Origin: Lunasporangiospora selenospora
Taxonomy: Eukaryota > Mortierellomycota > Mortierellomycetes > Mortierellales > Mortierellaceae
DNA length: 17,470 nt
Direction: 5' to 3'
Assembly: GCA_015680635.1 (NCBI GenBank)
Contig: JAABOA010000130.1
Location: 6,073 to 23,542 of the forward strand
The translations under genes were made by a program, and so were the position numbers. A model generated the notes under the pieces. That model worked only from the letters and a program-made list of their open reading frames with translations. It was not told the origin of the DNA and searched no databases. Of the stretch, positions 8,728 through 17,329 are shown in pieces (within the stretch, counting starts at the first letter, position 1; each line of letters opens with the position of its first letter).

Positions 8728-11340
8728 CTAATTTAGCAACAAGTCTAGAGAGTGTGCTCGACTTGAGGAGGCATCAGAGGGAGGGTGTGGGGTGGGCTGG
8801 GAACCAGAGGAACTGGTTGAGGTGGCCGCAAAAACATTAGAGTTGGTAGTGTATTCGTCGGTAACTCTCTGGTCACCATCGGATGGTCTTTGTGGAGGTG
8901 TGGATGAATCTCCAACAGTCAATGGCTGGAACGGAGTCATGGACTGCCAAGAATGTGGGCAATTTTCTTTGCTAATGACACAGATATACTCTAAATCCCT
9001 TTCACCAAGACCAGCACTCTCCTCATCAGCCCTTGCACTCAAAGGTGCGCTGTCATATGTGCACTCAAAAATCTGCGCGCCGGATGATCCAGCAGTCGGC
9101 TGCATACTCTTGTTCATGGATAGAGTCACATCGTCTCTCTCGAGTGTTCCAAGGGACCCCGGGTCTAGGGGAGTGTACAGTTGTTCAATTGGGGGTGGCT
9201 CTAAAGACCCTGTAGTGTAGGACCATCCATGGAGATCCATGCCTTGGGGTTGCGATTGCGATTCCTGGTCTTGGGAGTCCAACAGTCCATCGGCCTGAAC
9301 ACTACCTGAAAGGTCCTCCATGTGAACATCGCCTGTATTTTCAGACAGATGGAGTTCTTCACTGTTGCCCTCCTCTCCCAACCGAGCCTTTCCATGCGAC
9401 TCTGTGTGATACTTTCGTTTCTTACGCTCTGATAGCTTTTGCATTACGTATTGTTGCTCGTACTGTGCCTTTAGCAATTGATCCTTGATTTTCTCAAGTT
9501 GCGGCTCCCAGATAGGATCATAGCACATGTCATCGCCAAGGACCAGATTATGGATGAATATGCAGGCCATCACCCACGCCCTTGCAAACTCTTGACTTGC
9601 CTCATCCTTTAGCTGTAAACGAAGCTCGAGCAAGCTTGGGAATCGAGCAAGCAGCATCTTTTGGCAATCCATGGCACGGGTGTTGATCGGCTCAAGGATC
9701 TCTGCCAATGGTGGAGATGAGGATGGCGTCTGAGGTGATTGTCCCTGTACAGTATCGTCGCCGTTGGTTTTCTCTGTGCTCTCACAGTTGGTGCTCACAT
9801 TCGACTGTCCAGCATCGGTTTGGTCTGCACCGTTTGTGCCATCAAAGGACGAGATGACATTGTCGCCTGCCCCGATCGCACAACCTGCTGCTGCGATGAC
9901 ACTCTCTCCATTTGCAAAGTACTTTTCGGATTCCTTAAAGAGTTTGCTTTCCTCGTAAACCTCGAGATCCGTCATCGAGCCCCCGCGCGTCGCATCTGCA
10001 AACCGGATACGAGTGATCGAGTCCGAAACAAGGAGGACATTGAATCCATAGTTCCGTTTCAGATACAAGCCCTTGTGCCGGTTAACCCACTTGCCAGAAC
10101 GTGGAATGCTGTCTGTTGTCTGGGATTGAGACCCTGCTTGAACAATGGGCTCTTCTGCTGTAGTCAAAACATCAAAATGAGTGTCCAATGGTGCTTGTTG
10201 AGCTTTTGTGGACAGTCCTTTGCCTTTCCTAGGGATATTCCCCGTCCTAGGTCTTGGCTCTTGTGAGGACAATGTAGGGGTGTACCCTTCTCCTGCGTCT
10301 TTTCCTGTAAGGGTCTCTGCTCCTATTTTAGATACTCTCCTCCTTTTCTTGGTCACAGAGGCTGGTTCTACGATCGCTGAGAGGGTGCTGTCACTATCGC
10401 CAATGCCGTCGTCAATGGTTGGCACTGCTGGAGTTGGCGGTAGTGGAGTTGGCAGAGATGGTGGGATGGGAGGCAGGTCTGGGAGAGGAATGAGATAGTC
10501 ATCGCAATTGCTGACGGTAGGTCGGGAGAAGAGGATCACCTTCATCACAGAAAGAATCCCAACAGCATCTGTCATATCACTGGGCTGCTGGATTGCTTTG
10601 CTGGGTTTGGTAGAGTTGGTGTTGGTGTTGTTGCAATAGTTGCGATGGGGAATGTTGAGTTGATGTGGATAGCCCGGACTCGACAATGCAAACGAGCCTG
10701 CGTTGGCACCCCGGATCGCCAGGTTCCGGATTCTGTCCTTGATGGTCATCTTTTCGCCATGACTTGGCCAGTAGATCACATCGGTCGAGATCTCGGCAAG
10801 AGCGGCCAAACATCGCTGAGTGCTCTTCATGACAGTTCCTTCCGAGAGCCCAAAGAGTGTGCCGACATTCCCAACACCGGCCTCAATGCCCTGGTGGCCC
10901 ATCCTCCAGAGCGTAACAGCGACCTGTTTGTCGACCGGGACCTGGCCATTGTTGGACTTGTTGTGGAAGACGTGTTGTTGTGACAGGACAGAGGAGACGA
11001 TGCTGTCAAAGACGCTTCGGCTGATCCGCATGAATTCCAGAAACTCGGCATCGGATCCACGCTGCCGGATTGAGTCGTAAGCATGGCCTGTTCGACGGAC
11101 AGCAACATATCTTGGAGCAAAGTACCGCTGCTTCTCGGCAACGGCCTTCATATCCTTGGTAGTTGGATAGGACTCTAGAAGAGCCGAGACGGTTTCGGCG
11201 TTGAAGTACTTGAGGAGCGAGAGGTTCAGGGTGTCGAGCTCGGCTTGGATGCACTCGTTCTTGGTGGCAGCGTACTCATCTTCGAGGCGTTGGCGCTGAT
11301 CTAGCAGGGCAAGGGCCCGTTTGCGCTCAGAGATGGGCAT
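8728..11340 (-). CDS. Domesticated PIF/Harbinger (HARBI1-like) transposase-derived protein, catalytic triad lost
   Basis: This is one uninterrupted 870-residue frame from the ATG at 11340 (A at -3). The open frame continues 225 codons upstream, but only as (ER)n and HSFS-like low-complexity sequence, so the upstream starts are rejected. Residues ~100-192 match the HARBI1 N-terminal region: FMRISRSVFDSIV, PVDKQVAVTLWRMG, LFGLSEGTV (helix-turn-helix) and YWPS. The DDE-type core follows in blocks: DAVGILSVMKVILFSRP (258-273), KWVNRHKGLYLKRNYGFNVL (417-436), GGSMTDLEVYEESKLFK (453-469), ESVIAAAGC (479-487), LARFPSLLELRLQLKD (564-579) and ACIFIHNLVL (592-601). The family normally has DG(T), ADSGY and an E before FGxLK. 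Here those sites read S264, A484 and about M557. Long proline-, serine- and threonine-rich inserts separate the blocks, with a basic KKRRR at 331-335 (possible nuclear signal). DNA cutting is unlikely. A nuclear DNA-binding or regulatory role is inference. Confidence 0.85.
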   Translation of the reverse strand: MPISERKRALALLDQRQRLEDEYAATKNECIQAELDTLNLSLLKYFNAETVSALLESYPTTKDMKAVAEKQRYFAPRYVAVRRTGHAYDSIRQRGSDAEFLEFMRISRSVFDSIVSSVLSQQHVFHNKSNNGQVPVDKQVAVTLWRMGHQGIEAGVGNVGTLFGLSEGTVMKSTQRCLAALAEISTDVIYWPSHGEKMTIKDRIRNLAIRGANAGSFALSSPGYPHQLNIPHRNYCNNTNTNSTKPSKAIQQPSDMTDAVGILSVMKVILFSRPTVSNCDDYLIPLPDLPPIPPSLPTPLPPTPAVPTIDDGIGDSDSTLSAIVEPASVTKKRRRVSKIGAETLTGKDAGEGYTPTLSSQEPRPRTGNIPRKGKGLSTKAQQAPLDTHFDVLTTAEEPIVQAGSQSQTTDSIPRSGKWVNRHKGLYLKRNYGFNVLLVSDSITRIRFADATRGGSMTDLEVYEESKLFKESEKYFANGESVIAAAGCAIGAGDNVISSFDGTNGADQTDAGQSNVSTNCESTEKTNGDDTVQGQSPQTPSSSPPLAEILEPINTRAMDCQKMLLARFPSLLELRLQLKDEASQEFARAWVMACIFIHNLVLGDDMCYDPIWEPQLEKIKDQLLKAQYEQQYVMQKLSERKKRKYHTESHGKARLGEEGNSEELHLSENTGDVHMEDLSGSVQADGLLDSQDQESQSQPQGMDLHGWSYTTGSLEPPPIEQLYTPLDPGSLGTLERDDVTLSMNKSMQPTAGSSGAQIFECTYDSAPLSARADEESAGLGERDLEYICVISKENCPHSWQSMTPFQPLTVGDSSTPPQRPSDGDQRVTDEYTTNSNVFAATSTSSSGSQPTPHPPSDASSSRAHSLDLLLN

Positions 11341-11449
11341 TGTGCTCCCAGGATGAGTTTGCTTCTCAAGCACCGATGGCAAGAGTCTTGTCGGAATGAA
11401 GTCGAGGATAGGGTTGGGGTAGGGTAGGAGAGAGAGGGTGAGAGAGAGT

Positions 11450-11640
11450 GGAGATGTCGAGTCGGAGTCAAGTGAGAGTAGAGAATGAGAGAATGGGAGA
11501 ATGGGAGAATGGGAGTCTGAGTGAGAGAATGAGTGAGAGAATGGGTGCGAGTCTGAGTGAGAGAATGAGTGCGAGAATGAGAGAGAGAATGAGTGAATGA
11601 GTGACCAAGAAAATGAATGAGAGAATGAAAGAGCGAGGAG
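11450..11640. repeat. Degenerate tandem repeat, GAGAATGAGT-like units
   Basis: Imperfect repeats of GAGAATGGGA, GAGAATGAGT and GAGTCTGAGT follow one another for roughly 190 bp. They look like a decayed purine-rich microsatellite or minisatellite upstream of the transposase-derived gene. Confidence 0.8.
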
Positions 11641-11760
11641 AAAGGGGTGATGGGCGATGCAGATGCAGATGAGCAGCAAGGGTGATGATGAGGCCAAGGG
11701 GAACTGATGAACACTAGAGACAGGCGGAATCGAGTTGGACGGGAAGGAAAAAAAGGGATT

Positions 11761-11764
<4 letters not shown>

Positions 11765-11820
<56 letters not shown>
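11765..11820. repeat. (TC)n microsatellite, 28 units
   Basis: This pure 56-bp TC run is the longest simple repeat in the window. It lies about 425 bp upstream of the transposase-derived ATG and reads as GA in the sense direction of that gene. Confidence 0.97.
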
Positions 11821-11822
<2 letters not shown>

Positions 11823-12261
11823 CACTCTCACATCCCCGCACCCCCACATCATTTTTCACGCAGGTAAAAAGGGCCGCCACACAGGCACGCAGGGAGGTGC
11901 TCAAGAACTGAGCAAACACAGGAAAAAGGGTCAAAACTCTGGACGCATCCGTGCGGGGTGTGTTGTGGTGCAGCTGGTTTTGAGGTGGATCTTTTCTTTT
12001 TCTTTTTATTATCATTTTTCAGAGTGGGAGCCATGACAGCCCGATACAAAGGTTGTCCTAACAGACGACTCATGATCTCCTCCCGTTTGGGCCCTCCTTG
12101 CTTCCGGTGCAATTCTCCTGGATATCGTCGAATGAACTCCACCCTTGAAGAACCAGCTCCTTAGGACATCCTCCACCCAGCTCCGAGATATAGAAAATAA
12201 AAATAAAAAAAAAAGACCTGGATCCTGATCCGTGTCGCAATGACAGAGACCCGAGCCACTC

Positions 12262-12801
12262 TTAACGAGTCTTGAAGTATTCCAAGAGAACGTTCATGGC
12301 CTCGGACTCCTCACCAAAGTCCTTGACGACGACGCACGAGCAGCCGACGACCTTGCGGGCGTTGCCGTCACGGTCAATCTTGCAGAGGCCGGCCCACTCT
12401 CCGAGCTTCTTGGCATCAGAGACCTTGATCAAGTTGATGTTGTGCTCGGCGCAGAGAGCCTCAACCAACTTGATGTACTCCTTCTCAGTGCAGGTCTCGA
12501 CGAGGACGGCCATATGGGCCTGGCGTCTAATGGTTACAAAAAACACAAAAAGAAAAACATCAGCATCCATACTTCATCCACTCTTTTGAAAGCCTTCTTT
12601 CCAGCCGAGCACAACACAATCTAGTCTCTTTCTTTACCTGTCAAGAGCCTTGGCGCACTCACGGAGACCACGGGCAAGACCGTCATGGACAAGGGCACAC
12701 TTCAAGACCTCCTGAAGAGCCTCCTCGACCGACATCTGACCACGAACGGGAGCGTCGGCGGCAACCTCGACCTCAATAGCGGCATCTCTTTCTGTAGACA
12801 T
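12262..12801 (-). CDS. RPS12: 40S ribosomal protein eS12 (RPS12)
   Basis: There are two coding exons, 12801-12638 and 12526-12262, joined across a 111-nt GT-AG intron (12637-12527). They give 142 residues, close to the usual fungal length of about 143. The splice falls in the first arginine codon of [15 protein letters not shown], a conserved eS12 segment. Other landmarks are [46 protein letters not shown] and [14 protein letters not shown]. The N-terminus ([18 protein letters not shown]) is the acidic variable tail typical of the family. eS12 is a small-subunit ribosomal protein on the beak of the 40S particle. A candidate 5'UTR intron and E-box promoter lie upstream. Confidence 0.97.
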
Positions 12802-12834
12802 TTTTGATTAAATTATTGGGGGTAGACGTCCTCG

Positions 12835-13128
12835 CTATGAAGATGGATTTGAACAAGCCAATTCTGTGGTGAGCCAGAGATGATCGAGATTTTCCAATTC
12901 TGTGTCCATTGTCCGTCATGCTTTTGATGATTCTCATTCTCGAAATTCACAAGATTTCCATGACGAGACAATAACGACAGATTAATCATCCAGTCATGCT
13001 CCAGATTCCAGTACAGTTCTTGATCCGAGATCCATCCATGTCCGTCATCGTGTCATCTTGATATATCCAATAGTGCAATATCGTATCCTGAAATGCCGAT
13101 GGTGCAAGTTTGTAGGCCAAAAACTTAC
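12835..13128 (-). other. Possible 5'UTR intron of RPS12
   Basis: On the minus strand a perfect GTAAGT donor lies at 13128-13123 and a CTTCATAG acceptor ends at 12835, 33 nt upstream of the ATG. The implied intron is 294 nt. Leader introns are common in ribosomal protein genes. I looked for snoRNA C/D boxes inside it on the sense strand and found no convincing pair. Confidence 0.4.
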
Positions 13129-13183
13129 ATGTCACAAAGTGAAAGATCAAATCTTGCAAATTTCCAGCCTTAAAAAAGAGATT

Positions 13184-13191
13184 GCACGTGC
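13184..13191. promoter_or_regulatory. Palindromic E-box GCACGTGC upstream of RPS12
   Basis: GCACGTGC is an 8-bp palindrome centred on CACGTG, the bHLH/CBF1-type core. It sits about 60 bp upstream of the putative RPS12 leader exon. A CACGTCAC element (CREB half-site-like) follows at about 13203. Function is inferred from motif and position only. Confidence 0.4.
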
Positions 13192-13956
13192 TCGGCGATG
13201 ATCACGTCACCGAAAAAATTATGCCCGCTTGCTGCCCAAGGCAGACAGGGCCTCACTAGTCACTACAGACTTCACTTTGCAATCCCGTGGTAGCCTGGAT
13301 AGTTGTAGACCAAAAATCTGGGTCTCCAGAAAGTCATGTCAAACAAAGGCGGCGGCTCAACATTTTTGGCCGAGATCGACGATTGCCTATGATACAAGAG
13401 TAACAAGACCCTATCCGCTGAAGAAAAAGTCAAGCTCTACCAAGTAGGTGCTGTGACTGCGAGGAGTCTCACCTTTGAAGCGGCGGTCCAACCAAGGCCA
13501 TGGCACATCAGGAGGGATCATCCTTTGACGGGAAACACGGGATTGACTCACAGGATTGCCTTCCCAGCTGCCCATTCTTGCGTGCTCACCCCGATCTTTG
13601 CACTCTTTTGTATTTCTTTTCATCTCCTCGTCACCCACTCTCACTCTTGCCAATCACGCACACGCCTGCCTAATCACAGGAGCCAATCACGAACACAAGC
13701 AACCATCACAAGGGAGAGACAGAGGGGAAAAAAAAGGATTCCTGCTCTGTGTGTCCACCAACCTCGCCTGGCACTCGCACCTTCCCCTCCTCTTCTTGCG
13801 CACATACACCCAGACACATACTCATTGTCTGCCTGGGCCAAGTGGTCAGCCAACCTCTGACTGCATCAGTCTGTCCGTCAGCGGCGTCCTTGTCGCCTTG
13901 TCGCAACCCCCTTGGCCACGCCTCCCATCCTCTCCTTTTTTTCTTTTCTCTTTACA

Positions 13957-16018
13957 ATGCTGATCCCCTCCTCTGCTCGCACGGCATCTCCATCACTCCA
14001 GGACACCCGTGCTGCTGCTGCACCATCTCCGCCACACAAAGCACCACCCACCGAACGCCCTGCGCCCTGGCACGACCGAGACAGCAGTCCAGGCGAGTCA
14101 CCATTGCCTTTGCTCCCACTACCACCACCACACATCTTTCTCTCCTCTCCTCCTGGCGTTCCTCCCGGCGGTCCTTCTGACCCCAACGCGCCATCCGAAT
14201 CGGATGACGAGATCGCCTGGCTTGCGATTCTTCTTCTCAGCACAGTACTCATCATAACCCTTGCATCCGTGATCCGGGCCTGTGGCCAAAAGGCTGGATG
14301 GCTCACAGGATCGGTCTCCGACAGCAGCAGTTCCAGTGGTCGCAGTGGCACCCATGGAAGTGGAAGCAGAGGAAGGGCCCGGGGGAGAGGATTCTACTCG
14401 GGCTCGGGAACACCCCACGTGCCCGAGGGAGAGACAGATCCAGACGAGACGGACGAGCGACTTGCTGCCTTGACCGATTCGGAGCGACAGGCCTATGAGG
14501 TAGCAAAAGGTAGGACCCTTTCTCTCTCCTTTCTTTGATAGAAACACAACATGCCTGGTTGCAGCAATCGAGAAAACAGTCTTCTATTCAACGTGATGGC
14601 AACGGATGGTCTTCCCACGTGGATGACCTTTGTTGCAGACGCACCATTCAACACTTTGAGACACTGTCTCTGATAGGCATTTCACTCACAAGACAGCGCT
14701 CAGGGCATCCTCTGCTCTCTCTCACCCCTAAACCCAACTCGACTGACTAATGAGTAATGTTACTGTCCTCTAATAGCGTTCCAGTTGGCTTATCCTCCAG
14801 GAAGCGTTCCGACCAACATTTCTCTGTCCCAATATCTCTCCATCCAGGAAAAGGGAGTCTCTGCCTGGGAATTTGAAGCATCGTATGAACATCGGCTGTT
14901 TGTACATGACCGGACAGAGATCTCGTTCTCTGAGGGCGAAGCCTGTGTACAGACCAACCTTCCGTTGCCAAAACAACAAGAAGTTTATTATTGGGAAGTC
15001 AAAATGTTTGAAAAAAGTCCAAACACAAATGTTGCTGTTGGTGTCTCCACAAAACCGTATCCTACGTCCCGTCTTCCTGGTAAGTGTTCAAGTGTTCAAA
15101 AAAAAAAAAACACTAACCGATTATGACCATCAATGATTTCAAGAGGAGTGACTTGTTTTGCTAACCACTCGTCTTTGTCTTACCATAGGCTGGAGTCGAC
15201 ACTCGGTAGGATACTTTTCAAAGGACGGTTATAAATACTGCAACTCGCCATGGAGCGGTCTACCATGTGGCCCCTCGTACTTTGAAGGAGATGTCATTGG
15301 ATGTGGCTATCGACCTCGTTACGGAACAGTATTTTTTACAAGGAATGGAAAACGAATTGAGGATGCTTACACTGGCTATCGGACCAATCTCTTTCCAACA
15401 GTCGGTGCAACTGGACCTTGTGTCCTGCATGTCAATTTCGGTCAGTCAGGATTTGTGTTTGTTGAGGCGAATGTGAAGAAATGGGGCTTGGCTCCTGCAA
15501 GTGGATCCTTGGCTCCTCCTCCTGCTTATGGTAGTGAGCTTGGATCTATATTGCTCGAAGCTGGATCGACACAGAGGACTCGTTCGAATTATTCTGGAGC
15601 ACAATCAAGTCATTCGAGATCAAGAATGTCGTCAGGCACTGTTCAGGGGGCAACCAGAGGCTCAATTGAGGAGGGCCAAAACTCTGCTCCGAGCTCCAGG
15701 AGACAAGGTCGACAACAACAGCAACCACCACCACAACAACAACAACAGCCGCAGCAGCAGCACACTTATCAGAATGGAACTCATCCTGCACCTGTCGATA
15801 TACCTTTGCTAGGAACCTCTGCTCCACCTCCTAACTACTCGAGTGTGGACCGCACAGGTTCAAGCCATCTTGATTCGAGACCGGTGCATGGACCAGAGGA
15901 GCAGCAGTCTGAGACGTCGGGCCATGGACGGAGTATGAGCCAAGAGTCTGCGACGTTTTTGCTTGGCGACGCACTGCCTAATGCAGAGGAGGATGAGCGG
16001 CAAGAAGGGGTTCGGTAG
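13957..16018 (+). CDS. SSH4: Ssh4/Ear1-like SPRY-domain Rsp5 ubiquitin-ligase adaptor
   Basis: Exons are 13957-14509, 14777-15079 and 15189-16018, joined by GT-AG introns of 267 and 109 nt, giving 561 residues. The proline-rich N-terminus is followed by one membrane segment (residues ~86-107, WLAILLLSTVLIITLASVI), then a linker and the conserved EVAKAFQLAYPPGS. A SPRY domain spans about 200-380, with ISLSQYLSIQEKGVSAWEFE, QTNLPLPKQQEVYYWEVK, GDVIGCGYRPRYGTVFFTRN and HVNFGQSGFVFVEANVKKWG. The C-tail has two PPxY motifs, PPAY (396-399) and PPNY (499-502), separated by a polyglutamine tract. In yeast, Ssh4 and Ear1 sit on endosomal and vacuolar membranes and recruit the Nedd4-type ligase Rsp5, through PPxY-WW contacts, to sort cargo into multivesicular bodies. 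The architecture matches closely. The ATG at 13957 is the first in frame; upstream codons in frame lack ATG. Confidence 0.95.
15709..15765 (+). repeat. Coding polyglutamine/CAA-CAG tract in SSH4
   Basis: Mixed CAA, CAG and CCA codons encode an interrupted Gln/Pro run between the two PPxY motifs of the SSH4 tail. The run is likely to vary in length. Confidence 0.85.
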
Positions 16019-16372
16019 TCTATTGTGGTCCAAAGTGATAGGCGGGAGAGAGAGAGAGAGAAAGTGTGTATAGGTGTATGTGTATAGCAACAACAATCAC
16101 AAAACGCGTCTTTTTTTTTTGTTTCGTATTATTGAAGACGTCCATCGGGGCTGTCAATGAGTCGTTATTGCGCAATAAGGTTCCCCAAACATCGGCTGGG
16201 CCACGAGCTCGGACCGAAGCGAAACTGGCTTGTTAGAGGACTTGCCCACGGTCTCTCTCTCCTTTTCTCTCTCTCTCTCTTCTCGATCACTCTCTCTGCT
16301 TTGACCAACTCTACACATCCCCACACTCGCCAGTGCTCACACGCTCCAGCATTCATCCATTCACATTCCATC
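16019..16372. other. SSH4-MPO1-like intergenic region
   Basis: These 354 bp hold the SSH4 3'UTR and the downstream gene's promoter. There is a (GA)n run at about 16046-16062, a T-run near 16111-16120 and a CT-rich stretch (about 16253-16312) just before the next ATG. A pyrimidine stretch of that kind is common near fungal transcription starts. No clear AATAAA was seen. Confidence 0.6.
16046..16062. repeat. (GA)n microsatellite
   Basis: This short pure GA run begins 27 bp after the SSH4 stop codon. Confidence 0.9.
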
Positions 16373-17329
16373 ATGGCTGTTCCAAAAATGAAAAAGGAGA
16401 TTGCCAACCACAATTACTCCAAGCGGGCTTATAATGTCAATGGCTACAAGTCATTCGAAGAGTTTTACCCATACTATCTCTCAGAGCATTGCAATGTTAT
16501 CAACCGACGTCTGCATCTCCTTGGTAATGGACAAGACTCTGTAGCTTTGATTAGGAAAGAGAGAGAGAGAGAGAGAGTAAAAAAGAGGACCCGCCTCGGA
16601 GGTAGCCGAGTCGTGCATGTGGCCCATGTACCACGCCGGTCATATTTATAATGCCCGCCACCTGCTCTCGGTAGGAAGGTTATCCTGCCATGTCCCCTAA
16701 CGTGCTTTCTGTACCTTTTTTTTCCTCTTCATTGGTCGGGAATGCTGGTGCCCCATTCAATGATGCAGCGACGACCAACGTGGTCGCGCTCCTAGTGTAC
16801 ATGGTGGTGACAAGGCAGCCCAAATACTGGTGGGTTTCCTTTGTCCAAGGTAAGAGAATGCATCTCCACAGTGGGTGTGGTCCTTGTCTCTTGACCTCTC
16901 CTGGCGCTGACAAAAAAACCCTTTCCAATCTCTCTAGGCTACGGCTTTGCGTGGTTGGGTCACTTTATTTTCGAAAAGAACAAGCCTGCCACATTCAAGC
17001 ACCCCATCTACTCGGTACAGGTTCCTTTGTCTCTTTAGCTCATATGAATGCACAGATCAACTTCAACAACAACAACAGCATTGAACCTGCATTAACCACC
17101 CTTGCATCTCTCAACTCGATTGCTTGCTCTTTACGTGCTCTCTCGGATGGCCATCTCATGTCGTCGTCAACAGCTCATGGGAGATTGGAAAATGTGGTTT
17201 GAAGGTAAGGTTCATATCGAACAAAGCCCAGTAATGATTCATGAGCCAGGGCCTGGAAACGTTGCTGACCGAGCGTTATTCTGTTTGTTTCCTCCCTGTG
17301 CAGTGGCGACAGGACAGCGTAGATTCTAA
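16373..17329 (+). CDS. DUF962 / Mpo1-like small membrane protein
   Basis: Five exons, 16373-16523, 16769-16849, 16938-17014, 17174-17204 and 17304-17329, joined by GT-AG introns give 121 residues. Exon phases agree throughout. Landmarks are FEEFYPYYLSEH and INRRLHLL (residues ~28-50), a hydrophobic segment (53-65), YWWVSFVQGYGFAWLGHFIF (70-89), EKNKPATFKHPIYSLMGDW (90-108), and a terminal ATGQRRF. This is the compact DUF962 form with conserved histidines (H39, H48, H86, H99). Yeast Mpo1, of the same family, is an ER iron-dependent dioxygenase that shortens 2-hydroxy fatty acids during phytosphingosine breakdown. Activity here is inferred from family. The first splice yields LHLLATTN where relatives usually have G-T-T, so that acceptor is slightly less certain. 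Exon 4 is only 31 nt. Intron 1 holds a (GA)n run near its donor. Confidence 0.88.
16559..16577. repeat. (GA)n microsatellite in intron 1 of the DUF962 gene
   Basis: This pure 19-bp GA run starts about 35 nt downstream of the donor site. Confidence 0.95.

Larger units (their letters stand above)
11341..12261. other. 5' flank of the transposase-derived gene and 3' flank of RPS12
   Basis: This 921-bp interval holds a degenerate GAGAATGAGT-type tandem repeat (about 11450-11640) and a 56-bp (CT)n array (11765-11820). It probably contains the promoter and 5'UTR of the minus-strand transposase-derived gene. A minus-strand AATAAA (12010-12005) may serve RPS12. Small frames on both strands around 11960-12164 have no family I recognise. 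Confidence 0.6.
12802..13956. other. Long intergenic region between RPS12 and SSH4
   Basis: This 1155-bp region separates two divergent genes. The left part (to about 13200) fits the RPS12 leader, intron and promoter. The right part (about 13560-13956) is pyrimidine-rich and fits the SSH4 promoter and leader. The middle (about 13219-13560) has only small or broken frames. One plus-strand frame starts with an ATG at 13336, meets TGA at 13390 and stays open to 13860. I recognise no protein family there. Confidence 0.55.

Noticed and set aside
8728-11340. Active transposon with terminal inverted repeats
   Set aside because: I saw no terminal inverted repeats or 3-bp target-site duplications around the gene, and the catalytic residues appear lost.
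11849-12142. Minus-strand 97-residue frame with a KKKKKR stretch, as an upstream exon of the transposase-derived gene
   Set aside because: No family is recognisable, no good splice donor joins it to the downstream frame, and a different small frame occupies the other strand.
12841-12860. tRNA B-box-like GTTCAAATCC on the minus strand
   Set aside because: No A box, acceptor stem or anticodon arm can be arranged around it.
12835-13128. snoRNA inside the putative RPS12 leader intron
   Set aside because: RPS12 introns host snoRNAs in some animals, but on the sense strand I found only weak C-box-like GATGA strings and no CTGA D box, so no pair can be supported.
13453-13963. Overlapping plus-strand frames of 135 residues upstream of SSH4
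   Set aside because: They are low complexity, begin without a supported ATG, and overlap in two frames, as expected for a pyrimidine-rich leader.
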